DNA of 64,000 nt, taken from assembly GCA_024195265.1 (NCBI GenBank), contig JAJLRJ010000013.1, positions 11,270,832 to 11,334,831 of the forward strand. Reading direction: 5' to 3'. Positions 47,567-58,286 of this stretch are shown piece by piece; within the stretch, counting starts at the first letter, position 1; every line of letters starts with the position of its first letter. The stretch comes from Dendrophyllia cribrosa (Eukaryota > Cnidaria > Anthozoa > Scleractinia > Dendrophylliidae). Under the pieces are notes generated by a model. The model was not told the DNA's origin. It worked only from the letters and a program-made list of their open reading frames with translations, and did no database searches. The position numbers and the translations under genes are program-made.

Positions 47567-48358
47567 TCAATCTTGAAGAACTGCACTCGAGAAGAAAACT
47601 GCTTTTGCATCATAGTAAGGTTCTGCATTATTAATATCCAGTAATTTCATGTCGTCATGCATCTTGAATCCTTCACTGGCTAAAGTCTCTGCAATGAAAT
47701 TCTTGCTGAGTGGAAAGGCATAAAACCTTTCTTGGCCTACCATGTAATAACTTTCCCCCAGGACGCCAAACATGACTAAATGACCACCAGGTTTTAGGTA
47801 TCTCTTCAATTTAGCAATTGCGCGATGATAACCTTCATTGGATGTCACGCAAGCTTCTATGCATAGGCTTGTAAATACGACATCAAACATGGCCGACTGC
47901 GGGCCCCAAGTAGAAGGCCATTTCACTGGATCTTCCCACTCGATATCGCACGGTAAAATATAGCGAATCTTTTTCCTTAGCTCAGATTCTCGATTGGCAG
48001 CTTCTTCGCTTGAACTTCCCTCCACTTTTTCTACGATAAATCTGAAATAAGCAGACCAATCGTGCGAGTCGGGCAAATTTTGTCGCCATTTTTCTACCGC
48101 TTGCCGATTTTTCTCGCTGTACTCAGCAAAAACGATTTCCTCGACATAAGGAACGGCACTGATGAGGTCGCTAATCTTTGGTCCACCACCAAAATCTAAA
48201 ACTCTGAGATTGTTCCTCGGCAATTTGGACCAGAATTCGTGATGGCACCGTGATTCGAATATATCAAGATCTTCGGGATTTGGACTGCTGAGATAAGAAT
48301 TCAAGTAAGTCTTGGTGTCAAAATAATCGTGGTAATCCTTTCCATATCTTACTTCCAT
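47567..48358 (-). CDS. NNMT/PNMT-family SAM-dependent methyltransferase, right copy
   Basis: 263 residues in one exon on the minus strand. It lacks two residues (Glu-Trp at 32-33 of the left copy) and differs at 16 other positions, about 94% identity by hand count. The SAM-binding LDFGGGP, the CDIEW region and LKPGGHLVMFGVL are unchanged. Differences cluster at residues 21-38 and 235-256. From the differing codons I count about 16 amino-acid-changing and 5 silent, yet the frame is intact. Its start lies about 90 bp from the outer edge of the duplication, so its distal promoter sequence differs from that of the left copy. Substrate is unknown. Confidence 0.87.
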   Translation of the reverse strand: MEVRYGKDYHDYFDTKTYLNSYLSSPNPEDLDIFESRCHHEFWSKLPRNNLRVLDFGGGPKISDLISAVPYVEEIVFAEYSEKNRQAVEKWRQNLPDSHDWSAYFRFIVEKVEGSSSEEAANRESELRKKIRYILPCDIEWEDPVKWPSTWGPQSAMFDVVFTSLCIEACVTSNEGYHRAIAKLKRYLKPGGHLVMFGVLGESYYMVGQERFYAFPLSKNFIAETLASEGFKMHDDMKLLDINNAEPYYDAKAVFFSSAVLQD

Positions 48359-48734
48359 GCTGCTTAGATATCACTTAATGGCAGAAGAAATCAGTGCGAC
48401 TCTGCTGTTTAGATCTTTCAGATCCCTTGGGCGAACGCAGGCTATGGCGAAATATTTTACAAACAAAACATGAGAAACATGATCATACATCGACATAACG
48501 GCAAGTTACATGAAGAGGGTTTCACTGCTGAGCCGTGACCGCTGGTGAAGTAAAACGTAGTCCCACTATCACTTTGATAGCGGAATACTTCCAAGTCAAG
48601 CCCTTGCTCCCAAGTGAAAACGAAGAAAAGAGCTAAAGAGGAAGGAAAATTGAACATATTCGACATAGCTTAAACAAGAAAAGTCAGCTTTTGAACAGTT
48701 GTCGAGGACGGGACGTTTCATTTTTTATCCGCCC

Positions 48735-48925
48735 CCCCCCCCCCCCTAAAGATGGCAGGAAACCGAACCCTCAATTTATTGTCGGCGCCCTTTGAAAAAT
48801 GAAATCCGAAGGGTTGATTTTTTTTGTCGGCACCTTTGAAAAAAAGAATCCGAAGGCTCCAAATTTTGTCGGCTTCTTTGAAGAAAATATCTGAACCCTC
48901 CTTTGCAAAACATGTCCTTCCTTAG
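48735..48925. repeat. TGTCGGC...TTTGAA tandem motifs
   Basis: Three degenerate units (TGTCGGCGCCCTTTGAAAAA, TGTCGGCACCTTTGAAAAA, TGTCGGCTTCTTTGAAGA), each followed by ATCCGAAGG-like sequence, lie between a C tract (about 48,733) and a G tract (48,927-48,953). No gene. Confidence 0.6.
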
Positions 48926-48993
48926 AGGGGGGGGGGGGGGGGGGGGGGGGGGGTGGGGGTGGGACTAAAAAGTGGAATGTCCCGACCCCGATC

Positions 48994-49109
48994 GAGGACC
49001 CGGATTCCATGCTGTATGGCTGTGTGCGATTGTTTTCTGGAAGGCACGAGTTGAAACCGGACGAGGAAGATGTAGCATATTTTATAGATCGGGATGGTAA
49101 ACTCTTTCG
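48994..49109 (+). pseudogene. Frameshifted copy of the BTB exon
   Basis: GACCCGGATTCCATGCTG, TTTTCTGGAAGGCAC and CATATTTTATAGATCG appear in the order seen in the real exon at 60,908-61,032. Two small insertions (around 49,013-49,030) break the frame. Homology reaches the same donor position (CTTTCG then GTA), so it is a genomic-DNA copy and not a spliced retrocopy. Confidence 0.75.
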
Positions 49110-51173
49110 GTATTATAAAGTACATACTTGTCGCTTTGCATTCTGAAACCGGTGAAACATAAATATTTAGCTTCTATAGACCTTGTTTCGGTATTTTTTA
49201 AATTGATATTTGCCTAGTATGAAAAAAAAATTATTCCACACGGCTTGAAAGAACTCCTTAATATTAGTAATGTTGCCGAGTGTGAGAGTCATATCTTGCA
49301 ACACACAGTACTTATAGTATACTATACTCACCGATCTTACCCGCACCTATTTGAGTATGGGCGTTCTGCCGATCGCGCTTAGGATGTGATACGGTAAACA
49401 AGCAACCGCCCCAGGGAGGGAGTGGTGGGTAAGACCTAAGCCGCGATCGACATGGGTTTGTGAGGAAAGACTGGTGAGTATAGAACAGAGACTATGTGTA
49501 GACTACACAAGTACTAACTGGCGCGGTCTTTCCCGAAGTGAGTGGTGTTAATCATCCTCGGAGACCCAGGGGCAGTTAGTCGGGGAGGGACGAAGTAAAA
49601 ACTCGGCAAAAATCAACGCGACGAAAGTTTTCAAGAGCGAGCGAACGAGCCCCTGGGTTTCTACACTTACCGAACCAGTTCCACGACCATTTGAAATCCC
49701 CGTCTCCGATTGGGCAGAAAATTTCTGGCATTGTATTTTTCTGCTCAATCAGCGAGCTGCATCTATCGCGCCATTTTCGTGCCTACTTACACGAAGATTG
49801 TTTTTCCTTGATCGCCGATCGCCATTGCTCGTTCAACTGAGGCGGCTCGCTTGGAAAGTTTTTTAAAAAAATATATGGCCTCAAAGCCGAGGATAATCGT
49901 GAGATTCAGCGTGGCCGCATCGAAATCAAACACTCACTGTCACATTCAAATGTATTGTATCCTTTCAACTCGTAAGTTGTTTTTTTGGTAGACGTGGTGA
50001 ATCCCACGCCGAAGATACACTAAAAGTTTTCGAAATCTACGCCATGCAGAGTTCTATGAAACCTGAAATATGAATGAATCACTGATCACAAGCCGGGTGA
50101 CAATTTTGACCACGAAAACAAACTTCGAATGCATTCAACAAAGCACAAGAGAGGGTTGTGAAGAATGTGGTTGTAAACACCTTAAAGGAAGTTGATGCTT
50201 TGCAGGAATTCCTGGCAGAAAACACCATGGAATTGGAACACTTCCAAAAGATCCAATTTCAAGCCTTCAGATTTTAAGGACCTCCGGCTATGGTTGGACA
50301 AGCATAAGGGACCGTTCATTATTTATGGGAGGGGGGGGGGGGGATGGGTGAGAAATTAACAAATTTTAATTTTTTCTGTTTCATGTTCCCACCTTAGTGA
50401 ATCTGGATTTTTTCAGTCCCCCCCCCCCCTGTTCTGTTGGGGAAGAATTTCAATACCCCCCCCCCCCCCCACTATTAATCTGATTTCTATAAAATGAAAG
50501 TTGTATTGTATGTATCCATACATATTTTTGTGGCAGCATGATGATGTAGTGGCTAGCGTGTTGGTTTTCAGATCTAAAGTAGGTGAAAATTTGGGGGTGA
50601 CTGAATTGCTGTCTTGATATTAAAAACTGTGCTTCTAATATCATATTTATTAATCATATAGGTGTAAATTTGGGATATGATGGGCCTGGGGTATGATGGG
50701 AATGAGAATACGGAGGAGACATAAACCTGTATAAACCAGACACAAAAACAATAAAACCATAACATGTTGTAACAGGAAATGAAAAAAAGTTATAAGAATA
50801 ATTTTCAGTAAATTTATTAATAAATAGTTATTACAACTTATGGCATTTTGACTCTTGTGTGGTTTTCTTTATCGAAGCAATTCAACCACTTGGTCCACTG
50901 TGCATTTGAAGAACTATAGTTAAGACTTTAATAGTTGTTTATTTCTATCACAACCGAGACTCAGCTGGGCTGTATAAAGATTTATTGCAATATACAAAAC
51001 CACTGCTACTGAGCTTACCCAGAAACCGGGAGTGATGCACGTGGGTGGGTTGACTCACTTACAAGGATGACAAGGGACGAACTGATAACTACAAAATACT
51101 ACTAACAGTTCTTCAACTTCATGTCCATGTAGCAGATCAGGAAAATTCCTTTGGCGAGGGTTACAGATACTAA

Positions 51174-51613
51174 GGGACGGACCATTATTTTTTGACGGGG
51201 GGTGTTGGAAAATTTTGAAATAAATTGTTTGCAGAGGCTATAAACACTGAAATAAATTGTATGCAAGCAAAAAATAAAGAAAAAATTGTTTGCTGGAAGT
51301 ATGGCAGTTGGACGGAGACACAAAATAAATTGTTTGCAGCAGGTGCCGCATATAAAATGTTTTATTTTTTATTATTTTTTTTTATTTCATAATAATCACT
51401 ACTAGATTACAGTTCAGGATATATATTAAAAATAACTTGTAAGTAAAGAAAAGAAAAGCAAAAGACAGTGCTTTGTGTGTTACAAACAAAAGACAAAAAA
51501 GTAAAAGTTGCAGCAAAAGTCATTAGAAAAATAGGACTTTGCGGAACACTGCAAAAAATGTTTGCATGTGAAAATTTTCCAACACCCCCCGTCAAAAAAT
51601 AATGGTCCGTCCC
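51174..51613. mobile_element. 440-bp Harbinger-type MITE nested inside the previous one
   Basis: Inverted ends GGGACGGACCATTATTTTTT / AAAAAATAATGGTCCGTCCC extend to about 40 bp. TAA flanks both sides (51,171-51,173; 51,614-51,616). AAATAAATTGTTTGCA-like motifs repeat near the left end. Its ends resemble those of the larger host element. Confidence 0.82.
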
Positions 51614-51715
51614 TAATTACTTTTAACGTCACTAAAACCCTCCAGTTTAATACTGTTACAATCCAGTAATATGTTTAATGATGGGTTAAAACTTTAAGCA
51701 ATGTCGTGTACAATC

Positions 51716-51957
51716 CACCGTAGGAAAAAAGATGGCGGCTGGAACATTTACCCATAATTCTTAGCGCACAAAAACCTTAACAACGTTCATAAAAATGTAA
51801 AGAAAAGTTATAAAATCTTCAAACCTAGTCTACACATTGTCCTTAGTACTGGAACAAATATTGTAAAAATTGGGCTTTCTTTGTGCCTAATGTGCTGTGT
51901 TAGGTCAGCAAGGTATTGTGGTAAAATGAACAGCCGCCATCTTTTTTCCTACGGTGG
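51716..51957. mobile_element. MITE with ATCCACCGTAGGAAAAAAGA termini
   Basis: ATCCACCGTAGGAAAAAAGA at 51,716 is mirrored by TCTTTTTTCCTACGGTGGAT at about 51,938-51,957. The arms are about 29 bp. No coding sequence. Confidence 0.65.
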
Positions 51958-52059
51958 ATTATGGCAGTACCAAATAAAGAAATTAAAATTATAAATCATG
52001 CTCCATGACTGCACTAAAATACTGTGCAAGGCTGTGCTCTTAGAAGCATCATAGAGAGC

Positions 52060-52225
52060 CCAAAGGCTCCTAGCCATAGCCCGTTTCGCGGATACGTCAG
52101 TCATATTGATTTTGCCCCCAGGGCATCCCATAATGAACATTGAAAACAAAGGAATATATTAATTTAAATGCTCATTATGGGATGCCCTGGGGGCAGTTTC
52201 CCGTATCTGCGAAACGGTCTTTGAA
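52060..52225. repeat. Fold-back sequence with GGGATGCCCTGGGGGCA arms
   Basis: TGCCCCCAGGGCATCCCATA is mirrored at about 52,178-52,197, with partly matching outer arms (GCGGATACGTCAG and GTATCTGCGAAACGG). Probably a small MITE. Confidence 0.6.
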
Positions 52226-53368
52226 ATCTGGGGTGCCCCGTTGTTATTGGTACACTGTAGTTATGTTTTTGCTTTTTTATTTAAGACATCATCTGTTCAA
52301 AATTTTAAAACCCCCCTCCATAACAAAAACATTTCCTGCAGTGGTTAAAATTTCAGGTCTCCCCATTTTCTCACCCATCCCTCCCCTCCCATAAATAATG
52401 AACGGTCCCTAAGAGAAGCTGGGTCAATCATTACTAAGACATTTTGAGAGCTGTTACTATTCATTCTTTTTTTTATTTAAGCTGAAGTTACAATGTATAA
52501 GCTTACCTCTTTTTAAAATTCGCACGAAAAGCAAGTCAGGAACGTTAACCGCGTGGCCCGTGTAAAGGAATATTCTTTTACATGGAAAGTTTCTGTTAGA
52601 GATTAGCTATCCACTGCCCGGTAATAAAACAGGGGAATTTTGTTTTTGGTCAACCAAACAATTTTTATAATGATTTCGAGCGCCAGTGTCCACTTCGTGT
52701 GTATCTTTTTATGGCGTGGGTCTCAAAAGGCTGCGGCGTACTATTGCAGTCTTTGGCGTATAGTATTCCGGCTTGTGATCAGTAATTCATTCATATTTCA
52801 GGTTTCATAGAACTCTGCATGGCGTAGATTTCGAAAACTTTAAGTGCATCTTCGGCGTGGGATTCACCACGAAATGCAGACTGTTTCTCGACTGTCTCGA
52901 GTCTACCAAAAAAACAACTTACGAGTTGAAAGGATACAATACATTTGAATGTGACAGTGAGTGTTTGATTTCGATGCGGCCACGCTGAATCTCACGATTA
53001 TCCTCGGCTTTGAGGCCATATATTTTTTTAAAAAACTTTCCAAGCGAGCCGCCTCAGTTGAACGAGCAATGGCGATCGGCGATCAAGGAAAAACAATCTT
53101 CGTGTAAGTAGGCACGAAAATGGCACGATAGATGCAGCTCGCTGATTGAGCAGAAAAATACAATGCCAGAAATTTTCTGCCCAATCGGAGACGGGGATTT
53201 CAAATGGTCGTGGAACTGGTTCGGTAAGTGTAGAAACCCAGGGGCTCGTTCGCTCGCTCTTGAAAACTTTCGTCGCGCTGATTTTTGCCGAGTTTTTACT
53301 TCGTCCCTCCCCGACTAACTGCCCCTGGGTCTCCGAGGATGGGTGTTAATTAGCTCGGTCTCCTTTTA

Positions 53369-53431
53369 TAGGTGCATGGGTAAGACCGCTGAGTATAGTA
53401 TACTATACTCACCGATCTTACCCGCACCTAT
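53369..53431. repeat. 63-bp imperfect palindrome joining two DIRS-like elements
   Basis: ATAGGTGCATGGGTAAGACC on one side is matched in reverse by CTTACCCGCACCTAT on the other, around a TATAGTATACTATA centre. It is the abutting terminal repeats of remnant A and element B. Confidence 0.75.
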
Positions 53432-54128
53432 TTGAGTATGGGCGTTCCGCCTCCGCGCGAGGGACATGTCTGGTGACACAACATGAAAACCACGAAACCC
53501 AGAGGTAGACAAAACCCCCAAACTCAAACCCCAAAGAAAAAGGGCCCAAACTGAAAATCGGACCAGGGACAAGGTTCTAGACTATGAGGAACAGCTAGCT
53601 GCCCGCGTAGGAGAGGATGGAGAGGACCGCTTCAAGCGCGAGTGTTCGTCTCCAGGAAACGCCTGGACAAAGTCCTTCAGGTGATTGTAGTCACTATAAA
53701 GGCGGGAAGATTCTTCCACCGCACTCGATGAAGAGAAGGTTAACAAGTCCGCGGGTGCCCCCGCGCGCGCAATAGCCTCTCCTCGTACAACGGAGTCGAC
53801 AAAGTCCGCTGGAATGTGGGCGTTGTTTGCCACCACCCCTCGAGCCGCGTCGAGTGGGCATCCGTCTGAATGGACCCAACGGATGGAGTTAGGTCGAACT
53901 GCTGCAGTATGCTAGAGAATAGACAAACAACCGGGGTAAGAGGGATGCGGCTCAAGGGGTGGCAGCTTTATGCCTCAGTAATCCGAGAGGGAATAAGATT
54001 CCCTTATAAAGCTGCCAACCTAGAGCAGAGGAGGGGGGGGGGGGGGGGGGGGGGGGGGAGAAACGCAAAAGACAAAAACGAAAAATGCACACAAAAATCT
54101 GATTAATTGACAAAAGACAGCCTAAGAG

Positions 54129-54662
54129 CTACTTGAAAGGCTTGCCGCGCCCAGATTGGGAGTACGGCGAGAAGCGACCCCTATAAGCCTGGCTGCGTCT
54201 CATCCTATAGAAGAAAGGTGCCGTGTGGCCTGCAATGCCACAAAAATTGCAACGATATCTGGGGCTCCTGGAGGAATTCGTGGAGGATGTGGAAGGGGCT
54301 GGAACCTGAGCCGAGGGAGCTGACCTTTGCTGAACACGTAAGGCCTTGTCGACCTTGGCAATGGAATCCAAGACTTTGGCGTAGTCATGATCGCTGAATA
54401 AAGCGAGAAAATAGGCTTGGAATTGGTCGAGAGGTTTTTCGATCCGATCTCTGAGAGCTTGAGCCGCCGCAGCCAAGAAGGGGGCCTTGTCGTGTTTAGA
54501 TTCCCTCGCAGTGGCCACCAGATCGTCCGCCATCGAAAGAGCAATATATTTGTCAAAATCACACTTTCGCCTAAGACCGTAGAAAGGCCGACCTCAACAC
54601 CATTTGGCTTCTGAGTGCTCTCAAGGGCTTCGATTCGTCTCAGTAAAGCGGCTACCTGATAA
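54129..54662 (-). pseudogene. Gag-like protein remnant with a zinc-knuckle-like motif
   Basis: The minus strand reads VAALLRRIEALESTQK (short coiled coil), then after a frame change CDFDKYIALSMADDLVATA, DRIEKPLDQFQAYFLALF and YRCNFCGIAGHTAPFF. The last resembles a CX2CX4HX4C knuckle whose final Cys is Phe. The frame break and lost Cys mark it as decayed. A host gene is less likely given the surrounding terminal repeats. Confidence 0.5.
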
Positions 54663-55039
54663 TATAAGGGAAAAAACGAGCTATAAAAGCCCAAGGCGCC
54701 ATGAAGAACAATAGCGCTCATGATCGCATGGACGACAAAGCGCAACACGGAATTATAACTGAAAGGGTACCAAGGAAATAAACATCGCACAAAAAATACA
54801 TGAGCGACGTGGGTTTAAAAACACGGTAAAAAATTTCCTATCATCCAAACAGGAATACAAAGTAAAACGAGCACCAGAGAGGCAAACGAGTAAATAACAC
54901 GACGAAGGAAAGATCGGGTAAAAATTGCCGCCGAAAACAGTACGAATAAAATACCGGCACCTAAAGTTGGAAGTCATGGGAATACAAACCAATGAGAAAA
55001 AGGCATAAAAAACTGCTATAAATCCCTATGAGAACGAAG

Positions 55040-55970
55040 GAAAAGCGGGTACAAGTTACCGCCAAAGGATATGCAAAACGGATGCGCAACACAAAAATTT
55101 AAGCAATTATCCCACGACAAAAGGGAAAATAGAAAGCAAGAAAAATGCATAGACACCAAAAAGTGCTATAAGAAACAAACAAGCCAATTTTCTCATGGAC
55201 AAAGGCGGGCACAAATTACCGCCAAAAGGATATGCAAAACGGATGTGCAGCACGAGAATTTAGCGTCATGAAAAGATAAACGCGCCAATTGTCCCACGAC
55301 AAAAAGGAAAAATAGAATGCAAGAAAAAATGCATAGATACCAAAAAGCGCCATGAGAAACAAAACAAGCCAATTTTCTCATGGGCAAAAGCGGGAACAAA
55401 TTACCGCCAAAGGATAAGCAAAACGGATGTGTAACACAAGAATTTTAGCGCCATGGGAAGATAAACGTGCCAATTATCCCACGACAAAAAGGAAAAATAG
55501 AATGCAAGAAAAAATGCATAGACACCAAAAAGCGCCATGAGAAACAAAACAAGCCAATTTTCTCATAGACAAAAGCGGGAACAAATTACCGCCAAAGGAT
55601 ATGCAAAACGGATGTGTAACACAAGAATTTTAGCGCCATGGGAAGATAAACGTGCCAATTATCCCACGACAAAAGGGAAAATAGAATGCAAGAAAAAATG
55701 CATAGACACCAAAAAGCGCCATGAGAAACAAAACAAGCCAATTCTCTCATGGACAAAAGCGGGAACAAATTACCGCCAAAGGATATGCAAAACGGAAGTG
55801 CAACACAAGAATTTAGCGCCATGGGAAGACAAAACGCGCCAATTATTCCATGACAAGAGGAAGATAGAAAGCAAGAAAAAATGCATCGACACCAGTAAAG
55901 CGCCATGAGAAACAAAACAAGCCAATTGTCTCATGGACAAAAGCGGGTCTGAATTACCGCCAAACGATAT
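55040..55970 (+). repeat. Tandem repeat, ~184-bp unit, about five copies
   Basis: AATTACCGCCAAAGGATATG recurs at intervals of about 158, 185, 185, 183 and 185 bp, from 55,053 to 55,952. Each unit also holds AAGCGCCATGAGAAACAAAA and GCCAATTTTCTCATGGAC-like sequence. Open frames here on both strands are repeat artefacts. Confidence 0.88.
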
Positions 55971-56599
55971 GCGAAAACAAAATTAGCATACGCAAAAAAT
56001 TGAGCGTGACGAGCAAAAGGCAAAGGGAAAAAACCGCCCCATGGTGTAAAGGATGCAACGAAACGAAAGCATTCAAGTAAAACCGGGTAAATAAAAAACC
56101 GTGTAACTAGCATTGTGGAGAGCGCGATAAAACACGCAGTAAAGGTTTGACAACAAACTTAAGATAACTACGGGAACGAAGAAATAAAAAACGGCCTGAC
56201 AAAGGAGCGAATAAACTAGAAAAAATAGGGGAGAGAAAACAACAACAGTGACGTACAGCGAAAACCACAAAAACCTAGAGCCGAACAACGTGCGAGAGCG
56301 AAAAAAAGGGGGGGGGCGACGACGATATAGTGAGTAAATAAGATATTGAAACTTAAATTACCTAGCTGTGGAGCCGGCGGGACCTCTTGAGCATTAGGCG
56401 GATTAGCTTGGCCTTGAGCAGCGGCCGGGGCGATGATTTGCTCTACAGGAACATCCGGCTGTCTTGGGGCTTGTTCGACCATTTTGCTGTGAAGACCTAT
56501 CTAGAAGTGCTAACGTGAAGGTCTTTCCCGAAGTGAGTGGTGTTAATTAGCTCGGTCTCCTTTTATAGGTGCATGGGTAAGACCGCTGAGTACAGCGGA

Positions 56600-57530
56600 G
56601 CACTCGCCTGGCGAGTGGCCCGGCCGAAGGCCCGGCTGCGCAGCCCCATACTCATAGAACCTATGTCCGTCATTTTTCATGGTCATGGCTAGCGGAATGT
56701 TTCGCGGGCGCGTCCGTCCGTGTGCCCGCCGCCGTACGCGCTGAGCAGGAAACGTACTTTGATGTTTTCCTGTGTTTACTAAGCGGAGAAAACCGTTTAA
56801 ATTAAAGTCGTTATTTTCCTGTATTTTTTCGCGGTTTGCTACTGAAGACAGGGATACTCAGAAGCCGCTATAGCGGAAAAAGAAGAGCTTTCAGAGATAA
56901 AATCTTGCTTCGCCGGGGAGATGTTTGTCACTTCGGGTTTCAGAACTGAAGAAGCGGAGATTTAAAGAATTTCCAACAGTGGAGGGACTTAAAGGTAAAA
57001 CAAAATACATTTTTCGATGGGAATTTATGTTGATATCAATCTGTGATTGATTTTTTCTTTGTGTTCTCACTAGTTTTGGAGAATTGTTTATGAAACGTTC
57101 TCAAATTCACTCGTTTTGATTTCATGTCTTTCATCGAAGACAGCGCGGCCTCTATGAGCTATAAATATATGGTTCGCGTTTTGCTTTTCAACATAAATTA
57201 ATGGAGATTTGAATAAAATTTTTCGAAAGAAGATTGTGTTGTCCATTTTTATGTGTTTGTTCATTCATTACATCACAGGCAGCCCAAGCTTAGTATGTGA
57301 TGTTTACGCAACGAACGATTTGTAGACTTTGTATGGGAAATCCATTTTAGCCTTATATATGCTAAAATAAAGCTTTAATGTGGAACTAAACTTCACTTAC
57401 CTCGACATTGTGTTTTCGTCTTGTGTCTTGTATGCAATTTGGGCGCAAATGATGTCCATTTTAGGCGGTTTTGTGGCTTACGAGTTTTTGCGATGTCGTT
57501 GGTTGTCGTTTCCATTCATAAAGCGAAGCT
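56600..57530. other. Gene-free stretch
   Basis: No coding gene or clear transposon boundaries. GC-rich at the left (GGCCCGGCCGAAGGCCCGGC near 56,617), then AT-rich unique-looking sequence. Confidence 0.4.
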
Positions 57531-57533
57531 TAA

Positions 57534-58106
57534 CCCTATTCAGCCTGGACTATGTTTGAGTTTCTGAGCCTGGGGGGGGGGGGGGGGGGGGGCACATTGT
57601 GCCCCCCCCTCGTAACTTCAAGAACATTAAGGCTATGACAATGAAACCTATAGGGTATATAGTACGTCAAAAAATTGTCTCCTTTGCGGTCCGTACAATG
57701 GAAAGATGACGTCATATGACGTAATTATTAGGTAATTAGTTATACGGCCGCCATCTTGGATTTCTGAACTTTCTTAAAACCTCTTAAAAACCGTCCAAAT
57801 TGACGCAAAATTAATCAAAACCAATAAATAAACGCTAAATGACGTAAAAATACAAAAGTTATACCAATAAACATTGTTTTTCTTCATTCAAAGGTATAAA
57901 TATGCAAATATCCAAAAACATGGCTGTCAAAATCTTGTTGCCATGGAAACGTCAAGTCACGTGATCAAAAAATTGTCATATGAAATTGTTGCCAGATAAA
58001 TTTTAGGGAAAGTCACAAAGTTTGATGGCGTTTGAATACATATTAAAGAAGTTATGAATGTTGAAAGTTAGCGCGGGCACTTTGTGCCCCCCCAGGCCGA
58101 ATAGGG
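57534..58106. mobile_element. piggyBac-type MITE, copy 2
   Basis: CCCTATTCAGCCTGG and CCAGGCCGAATAGGG ends with TTAA on both sides (57,530-57,533; 58,107-58,110). The interior matches copy 1 (44,532-45,096), including a run of about 21 G, GCACATTGTGCCCCCC and CGGCCGCCATCTTGGATTTC. Confidence 0.88.
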
Positions 58107-58286
58107 TTAATGGCGGAGTTTTGTAATATATTCCCCCGTGAAAGAACAAAGGAATCCGAGCCAAAGTAAAAATAAGTGAAGGTTGTCGGCCTAAAGCGAG
58201 GGGTTACGCTCCCGGGCAGCGCACGCGGGGAATAAATCACATAACCACGAGCTGAGGGCCGATAACCCTCACTTAGTAGCAGCATA

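Larger units (their letters stand above)
41012..48458 (-). repeat. Right arm of the large inverted duplication
   Basis: Reverse complement of 27,105-32,945, expanded to about 7.4 kb by insertions: an 879-bp fold-back element, a 155-bp TA-flanked MITE, a 565-bp TTAA element and AAT microsatellites. Homology ends at the outside around 48,442-48,458 and on the inside at about 41,012. Confidence 0.9.
50308..52409. mobile_element. Harbinger-type element nested in the long-TIR element
   Basis: Ends GGGACCGTTCATTATTTATG and CATAAATAATGAACGGTCCC are inverted. TAA flanks both (50,305-50,307; 52,410-52,412), the target duplication of PIF/Harbinger elements. G/C runs follow just inside the left end. 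No transposase or Myb-like protein was seen. Confidence 0.78.
49553..53341. mobile_element. 3.8-kb long-TIR element with 9-bp target duplication
   Basis: Ends start CATCCTCGGAGACCCAGGGG and are mirrored at 53,325-53,341. The inverted arms are about 550 bp (49,553-50,095; 52,785-53,341). GGTGTTAAT duplicates directly at 49,544-49,552 and 53,342-53,350. The unbroken target, with flanks, survives at 56,520-56,562. The matching 66-67-residue frames in both arms (49,548-49,748 minus; 53,146-53,349 plus) are TIR sequence, not genes. Its centre is occupied by a Harbinger-type element. Nine-bp duplications suggest a Mutator-like relation. Confidence 0.85.
49322..53396. mobile_element. DIRS-like remnant A, interrupted by a nested element
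   Basis: It begins TACTCACCGATCTTACCCGC and ends in the imperfect inverse, GGTAAGACCGCTGAGTA. The real sequence is only about 280 bp: 49,322-49,552 plus 53,351-53,396. Everything between is a 3.8-kb insertion. It abuts element B (53,397-56,593), which has the same ends. Confidence 0.55.
53397..56593 (-). mobile_element. DIRS-like element B with gag-like remains
   Basis: Terminal sequences (TATACTCACCGATCTTACCC at 53,403 and GGTAAGACCGCTGAGTA at 56,577) are inverse to each other, as in DIRS-type elements. The minus strand holds, in order, a proline/alanine-rich N-terminus (56,482-56,340, starting MVEQAPRQPDVPVEQ), a ~184-bp tandem repeat, gag-like coding (54,662-54,129) and broken frames at 53,955-53,582. 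No reverse transcriptase or tyrosine recombinase was found, so it is internally deleted. The class assignment is tentative. Confidence 0.45.

Noticed and set aside
49548..53349. Matching 66-67-residue open frames at 49,548-49,748 (minus) and 53,146-53,349 (plus)
   Set aside because: They are the two inverted arms of one transposon. Identity reflects the TIRs, not a conserved gene.
55537..55915. Open frames of 123 and 109 residues
   Set aside because: Both lie in the ~184-bp tandem repeat and have periodic sequence.
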